Origin: an uncultured Bacteroidales bacterium
GTDB lineage: Bacteria > Bacteroidota > Bacteroidia > Bacteroidales > Paludibacteraceae
Assembly (NCBI GenBank): GCA_937911935.1
Contig: CALDQH010000040.1
Coordinates: 1-16,318, forward strand
Direction of reading: 5' to 3'
Length of the DNA: 16,318 nucleotides
Shown: positions 14,061 to 16,318 of the stretch, one piece after another
Layout of the letters: the number at the start of each line of letters is the position of its first letter
How positions within the stretch are numbered: position 1 is the stretch's first letter
Program-made: the position numbers and the translations under genes
The notes under the pieces: model-generated
Told to the model about the DNA's origin: nothing
Seen by the model: only the letters and a program-made list of their open reading frames with translations
Databases searched by the model: none

Positions 14061-14131
14061 GACTAATCGGTGACGAATTGATGAATGTGAATAATCGACT
14101 AATCAACAAATTGGTGTTTAGGCGTTTAGAC
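14061..14131. repeat. Degenerate octamer tract reaching into the end of the ybaN-like gene
   Basis: GACTAATC at 14061 and 14097, GACGAATT and GATGAATG at 14072-14087, and GTTTAGGC, GTTTAGAC at 14116-14131. The phase slips between segments. The last two units encode the final codons and stop of the ybaN-like gene on the minus strand. The tract makes up most of the 114-bp gap between rnhA and that gene. Confidence 0.7.
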
Positions 14132-14492
14132 GATTACTAGGGTACGACAAGATGTGCCAGGTTACGCCAATGGCAATAACAACAAGCAATATGCGAACCC
14201 ACCACAAATGTACAAAAAAGATAGCAGAAGTTCCAATGGTTAGCCACAACATGCTAATGGCGTACACCTTAATACGCACCGGTATACATTTATTTTCTTG
14301 AAAGTTTTTAATATAAGGACCTAAATGCTTGCTTTGTAACAAACGCTTGTGCCAATTAGGCGCACTACGCAGGTAACAATAGGCCGTAAGCAGCAAAAAT
14401 GGCGTGGTAGGCAGAACAGGCAAAACAATGCCTATCAAGCCCAATAGCAACGAGATGGTTCCTACTATGCGCAACACTATTTTTAGTATCAT
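14118..14492 (-). CDS. YbaN/DUF454 family inner-membrane protein
   Basis: 124 aa, a small hydrophobic protein with the DUF454 pattern: GTISLLLGLIGIVLPVLPTT, then PFLLLTAYCYLRSAPNWHKR, a short basic middle, then two more hydrophobic stretches (VYAISMLWLTIGTSAIFF and WWVRILLVVIAIGVTWHIL). Function is unknown for the family. The frame is open to an ATG at 14576, but those 28 extra residues are translated from the octamer array and precede the conserved start, so the ATG at 14492 is used. The last residues (SNRLNA) are encoded by octamer repeat. A TATCTTTG box lies 5 bases upstream of the ATG, so the mRNA may start at or very near the start codon. Confidence 0.83.
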   Translation of the reverse strand: MILKIVLRIVGTISLLLGLIGIVLPVLPTTPFLLLTAYCYLRSAPNWHKRLLQSKHLGPYIKNFQENKCIPVRIKVYAISMLWLTIGTSAIFFVHLWWVRILLVVIAIGVTWHILSYPSNRLNA

Positions 14493-14496
14493 GGCG

Positions 14497-14504
14497 CAAA
14501 GATA
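14497..14504 (-). promoter_or_regulatory. Predicted -7 element for the ybaN-like gene
   Basis: TATCTTTG on the minus strand fits TAnnTTTG. It lies between the ATG at 14492 and the octamer array that begins at 14514. The position of a -33 element falls inside the array, and no TTTG is seen there. Confidence 0.4.
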
Positions 14505-14513
14505 ATAAATATT

Positions 14514-14625
14514 GACGAATCGATGAATTGATGAATCGACTAATCGGTAATGCGGTGAGGCAGTGAAGCGATTCAACGATTCAACGATTTAACGATTCAA
14601 CGATTCTACGATTCTACGATTATCC
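14514..14625. repeat. Long phase-locked octamer array between the ybaN-like gene and recA, 13-14 units
   Basis: Unbroken 8-bp phase from 14514 to 14617: GACGAATC, GATGAATT, GATGAATC, GACTAATC, GGTAATGC, GGTGAGGC, AGTGAAGC, GATTCAAC twice, GATTTAAC, GATTCAAC, GATTCTAC twice, then GATTATCC. Nearly every unit starts with G and ends with C. The unit type changes along the array in three blocks while the phase is kept. Confidence 0.95.
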
Positions 14626-14681
14626 GAGCATCGCCTTCATAAATTTTATTAACAATGCACCCAAGAATAGCATTTTTTTAC

Positions 14682-14689
14682 TACATTTG
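14682..14689 (+). promoter_or_regulatory. Predicted -7 element for recA
   Basis: TACATTTG fits TAnnTTTG and would give a leader of about 43 bases before the recA ATG. A -33 TTTG at normal spacing is not evident. No LexA-type operator that I can identify is present. Confidence 0.5.
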
Positions 14690-14737
14690 CGTGAGTGATT
14701 TTTCATCTTAATTATTAATCTAAAAAACCAGTATTTT

Positions 14738-15772
14738 ATGGCAGAACAAGAAAAAAAAGAAGCAAAAGTATTGCCCAATGCAGAAAAGTTAAAAGCATTG
14801 CAATTGGCAATCGACAAAATTGAAAAAGACCACGGTAAAGGCACCATTATGAAGTTGGGCGACAACAAAGTAGTGGATGTTCCCGTCATCTCGACAGGAT
14901 CTGTGGGATTAAATATTGCCTTGGGCGTAGGCGGTTTTCCACGTGGCAGGGTCATTGAAATTTATGGACCCGAATCTTCAGGTAAAACCACCTTGGCCAT
15001 TCACGCCATTGCCGAAGCACAAAAAGCAGGGGGCATCGCTGCTATCATCGACGCCGAACACGCATTCGACCGTTTTTATGCCGAAAAATTGGGTGTGGAT
15101 ATTGATAACTTGTTTATCTCTCAACCCGATGATGGTGAACAAGCCCTCGAAATTGCCGATCAACTTATCCGTTCGTCTGCTATCGACATTATTGTTATCG
15201 ACTCGGTGGCTGCTCTTACCCCAAAAGCAGAAATTGAAGGCGATATGGGCGAGAACAAGGTTGGTTTGCAAGCTCGCTTGATGTCACAAGCTTTGCGTAA
15301 ACTTACCGCCAACATCAACCGCACCAATACCTGTTGTATTTTTATCAACCAATTGCGCGAAAAAATTGGCGTTATGTTTGGCAACCCCGAAACCACCACT
15401 GGCGGTAATGCCCTTAAATTTTACGCTTCTATTCGTTTGGACATTCGCCGAACCAGCCAAATCAAAGATGGCGACGAGGTAATCGGCAACCAAACACGTG
15501 TAAAAATCGTCAAAAACAAGGTTGCGCCTCCATTCCGCAAAGCCGAATTCGACATTATGTTTGGCGAAGGCATTTCGCGCGTAGGCGAAATCATCGACTT
15601 GGGTGTCGAAATGGGCATTATCAAGAAAAGCGGTTCGTGGTTTAGCTATGGCGAAACCAAATTGGCACAAGGTAGAGATGCGGTAAAACGCCTGCTTACC
15701 GACAACCCCGAATTGAGTGCCGAGTTGGAAGAAAAAATCATGGCATCGTTAAACGAGAAACAAGCCGAATAA
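14738..15772 (+). CDS. recA: Recombinase RecA
   Basis: RecA forms filaments on single-stranded DNA, promotes strand exchange and triggers the SOS co-protease reaction. The 344 aa protein is full length. Walker A GPESSGKTT is at residues 77-85, followed by IDAEHAFDRFYAEKLGVD, the Walker B segment IIVIDSVAALTPKAEIEGD, the loop-2 region FINQLREKIGVMFGNPETTT and GGNALKFYASIRLDIRR. The C-terminal domain ends in an acidic tail (LEEKIMASLNEKQAE). The leader is preceded by a TACATTTG box, and a hairpin terminator follows the stop codon, so recA is probably a single-gene transcript. Confidence 0.98.
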   Translation: MAEQEKKEAKVLPNAEKLKALQLAIDKIEKDHGKGTIMKLGDNKVVDVPVISTGSVGLNIALGVGGFPRGRVIEIYGPESSGKTTLAIHAIAEAQKAGGIAAIIDAEHAFDRFYAEKLGVDIDNLFISQPDDGEQALEIADQLIRSSAIDIIVIDSVAALTPKAEIEGDMGENKVGLQARLMSQALRKLTANINRTNTCCIFINQLREKIGVMFGNPETTTGGNALKFYASIRLDIRRTSQIKDGDEVIGNQTRVKIVKNKVAPPFRKAEFDIMFGEGISRVGEIIDLGVEMGIIKKSGSWFSYGETKLAQGRDAVKRLLTDNPELSAELEEKIMASLNEKQAE

Positions 15773-15780
15773 TCATAACC

Positions 15781-15807
15781 GAGGCACCTTGACGTAAAAG
15801 GTGCCTC
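15781..15807 (+). terminator. Hairpin terminator after recA
   Basis: A perfect 10-bp stem, GAGGCACCTT with AAGGTGCCTC, around a 7-base loop, starting 8 bp after the recA stop. The following bases (TTACATTAT) are only moderately T-rich, so termination may be partial. Confidence 0.75.
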
Positions 15808-15827
15808 TTACATTATATACCATACAC

Positions 15828-16318
15828 ATGTACAACAAGAATTTTAAACGCAACAATGCGCCCCGCAAAATGGGTGAATCGGGCAACAAAATGATATTTG
15901 GCATTCGTGCCATCATCGAAGCCATCGAGGCAGAGCACGAAATTGATAAAATCTTTTTGAAAAAAGACATTCAAAGCGAATTAGCACAAGAACTTTTTGC
16001 CGCTGTTAAAGGCAGAAACATCCCTGTGGTACGTGTCCCCGTCGAAAAAATTGATCGAATTACCAACAAAAACCACCAAGGAGCAATTGCTTTTATATCG
16101 CCTGTAGCATACAGACGCATTACGCACCTAATTCCACAATTGTACGAAGAAGCCAAATGCCCCTTTATTGTCGTTTTAGATGGCGTAACCGATGTGCGTA
16201 ACTTTGGCGCCATTGCCCGTACCTGCGAATGCGCTGGTGTCGATGCGATTATGATACCACAATTGGGCAGTGCCAGCATCAACGCCGACGCTATTAAAAC
16301 ATCGGCAGGGGGACTTTT
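15828..16318 (+). CDS. rlmB: RlmB/TrmH-family RNA 2'-O-methyltransferase, cut by the window edge
   Basis: The first 163 residues of a SpoU-family enzyme; the frame is open to the last base. RlmB methylates the ribose of G2251 of 23S rRNA using S-adenosylmethionine. The N-terminal substrate-binding domain is seen (MIFGIRAIIEAIEAEHEIDK, then a VVRVPVEKIDRITNKNHQGA segment whose NHQG is characteristic), followed by the start of the SPOUT catalytic domain with LDGVTDVRNFGAIARTCECA, including the Asn and Arg of motif 1, and KTSAGGLF at the edge. An inner ATG (15891) could be the start, since the first 20 residues are basic and unlike the domain. The enzyme could also be another member of the TrmH group, but NHQG favours RlmB. 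Confidence 0.85.
   Translation, partial: MYNKNFKRNNAPRKMGESGNKMIFGIRAIIEAIEAEHEIDKIFLKKDIQSELAQELFAAVKGRNIPVVRVPVEKIDRITNKNHQGAIAFISPVAYRRITHLIPQLYEEAKCPFIVVLDGVTDVRNFGAIARTCECAGVDAIMIPQLGSASINADAIKTSAGGL

Noticed and set aside
14493..14576. N-terminal extension of the ybaN-like protein to 14576
   Set aside because: The extra residues are translated from the octamer array and the predicted -7 box; the conserved protein begins at 14492.

Overview
The window is an ordinary-looking chromosomal segment of a member of the Bacteroidota, most likely Bacteroidales. The evidence is the family set (a Bacteroidota-type LptD, an N-acetylmuramoyl-L-alanine amidase next to an MCE/MlaD protein, a pRiA4b ORF-3-like protein between dnaA and miaA, a viroplasmin-type RNase H), the moderate GC with AT-rich spacers, and several upstream boxes of the form TAnnTTTG, the Bacteroidota -7 promoter element. 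No phage, plasmid, insertion sequence, CRISPR array or tRNA/rRNA gene was seen.

Layout. On the left, tilS (+) converges with, and overlaps, a leftward block slyD-aroC-lipid kinase; lptD lies upstream of slyD on the same strand. lptD diverges from the rightward pair amidase-mlaD, which ends in a strong hairpin terminator. Next comes a rightward run dnaA / pRiA4b-like / miaA / predicted envelope protein / lipoprotein metallophosphoesterase. This converges on a leftward rnhA and a ybaN-like (DUF454) membrane protein gene. recA (+) follows with its own terminator, and the start of an RlmB/TrmH-type 2'-O-methyltransferase (+) runs off the right edge. The genes cover tRNA modification (tilS, miaA), rRNA modification (rlmB), replication and recombination (dnaA, recA, rnhA), and the envelope (lptD, amidase, mlaD, lipid kinase, lipoprotein).

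Two things stand out. First, at least five places carry tandem 8-bp repeats that stay in phase while their sequence changes. They share a small vocabulary of exact octamers (GGTGAGTC, GGTGAGGC, GACTAATC, GTTTAGAC and others) although they lie up to 11 kb apart. They sit at gene borders, run across the stop codons of miaA and ybaN, and a reverse-complement copy lies inside the coding sequence of the amidase, where it encodes the interdomain linker together with a 7-bp repeat. Second, slyD is interrupted by one in-frame TAA exactly before its Cys/Gly-rich metal-binding tail; the tail is otherwise intact in the same frame, which suggests a GAA-to-TAA change, a sequence error or recoding. Smaller points are a TilS lacking the usual C-terminal domain, an lptD that seems to start with TTG, and an inverted repeat at the dnaA promoter.
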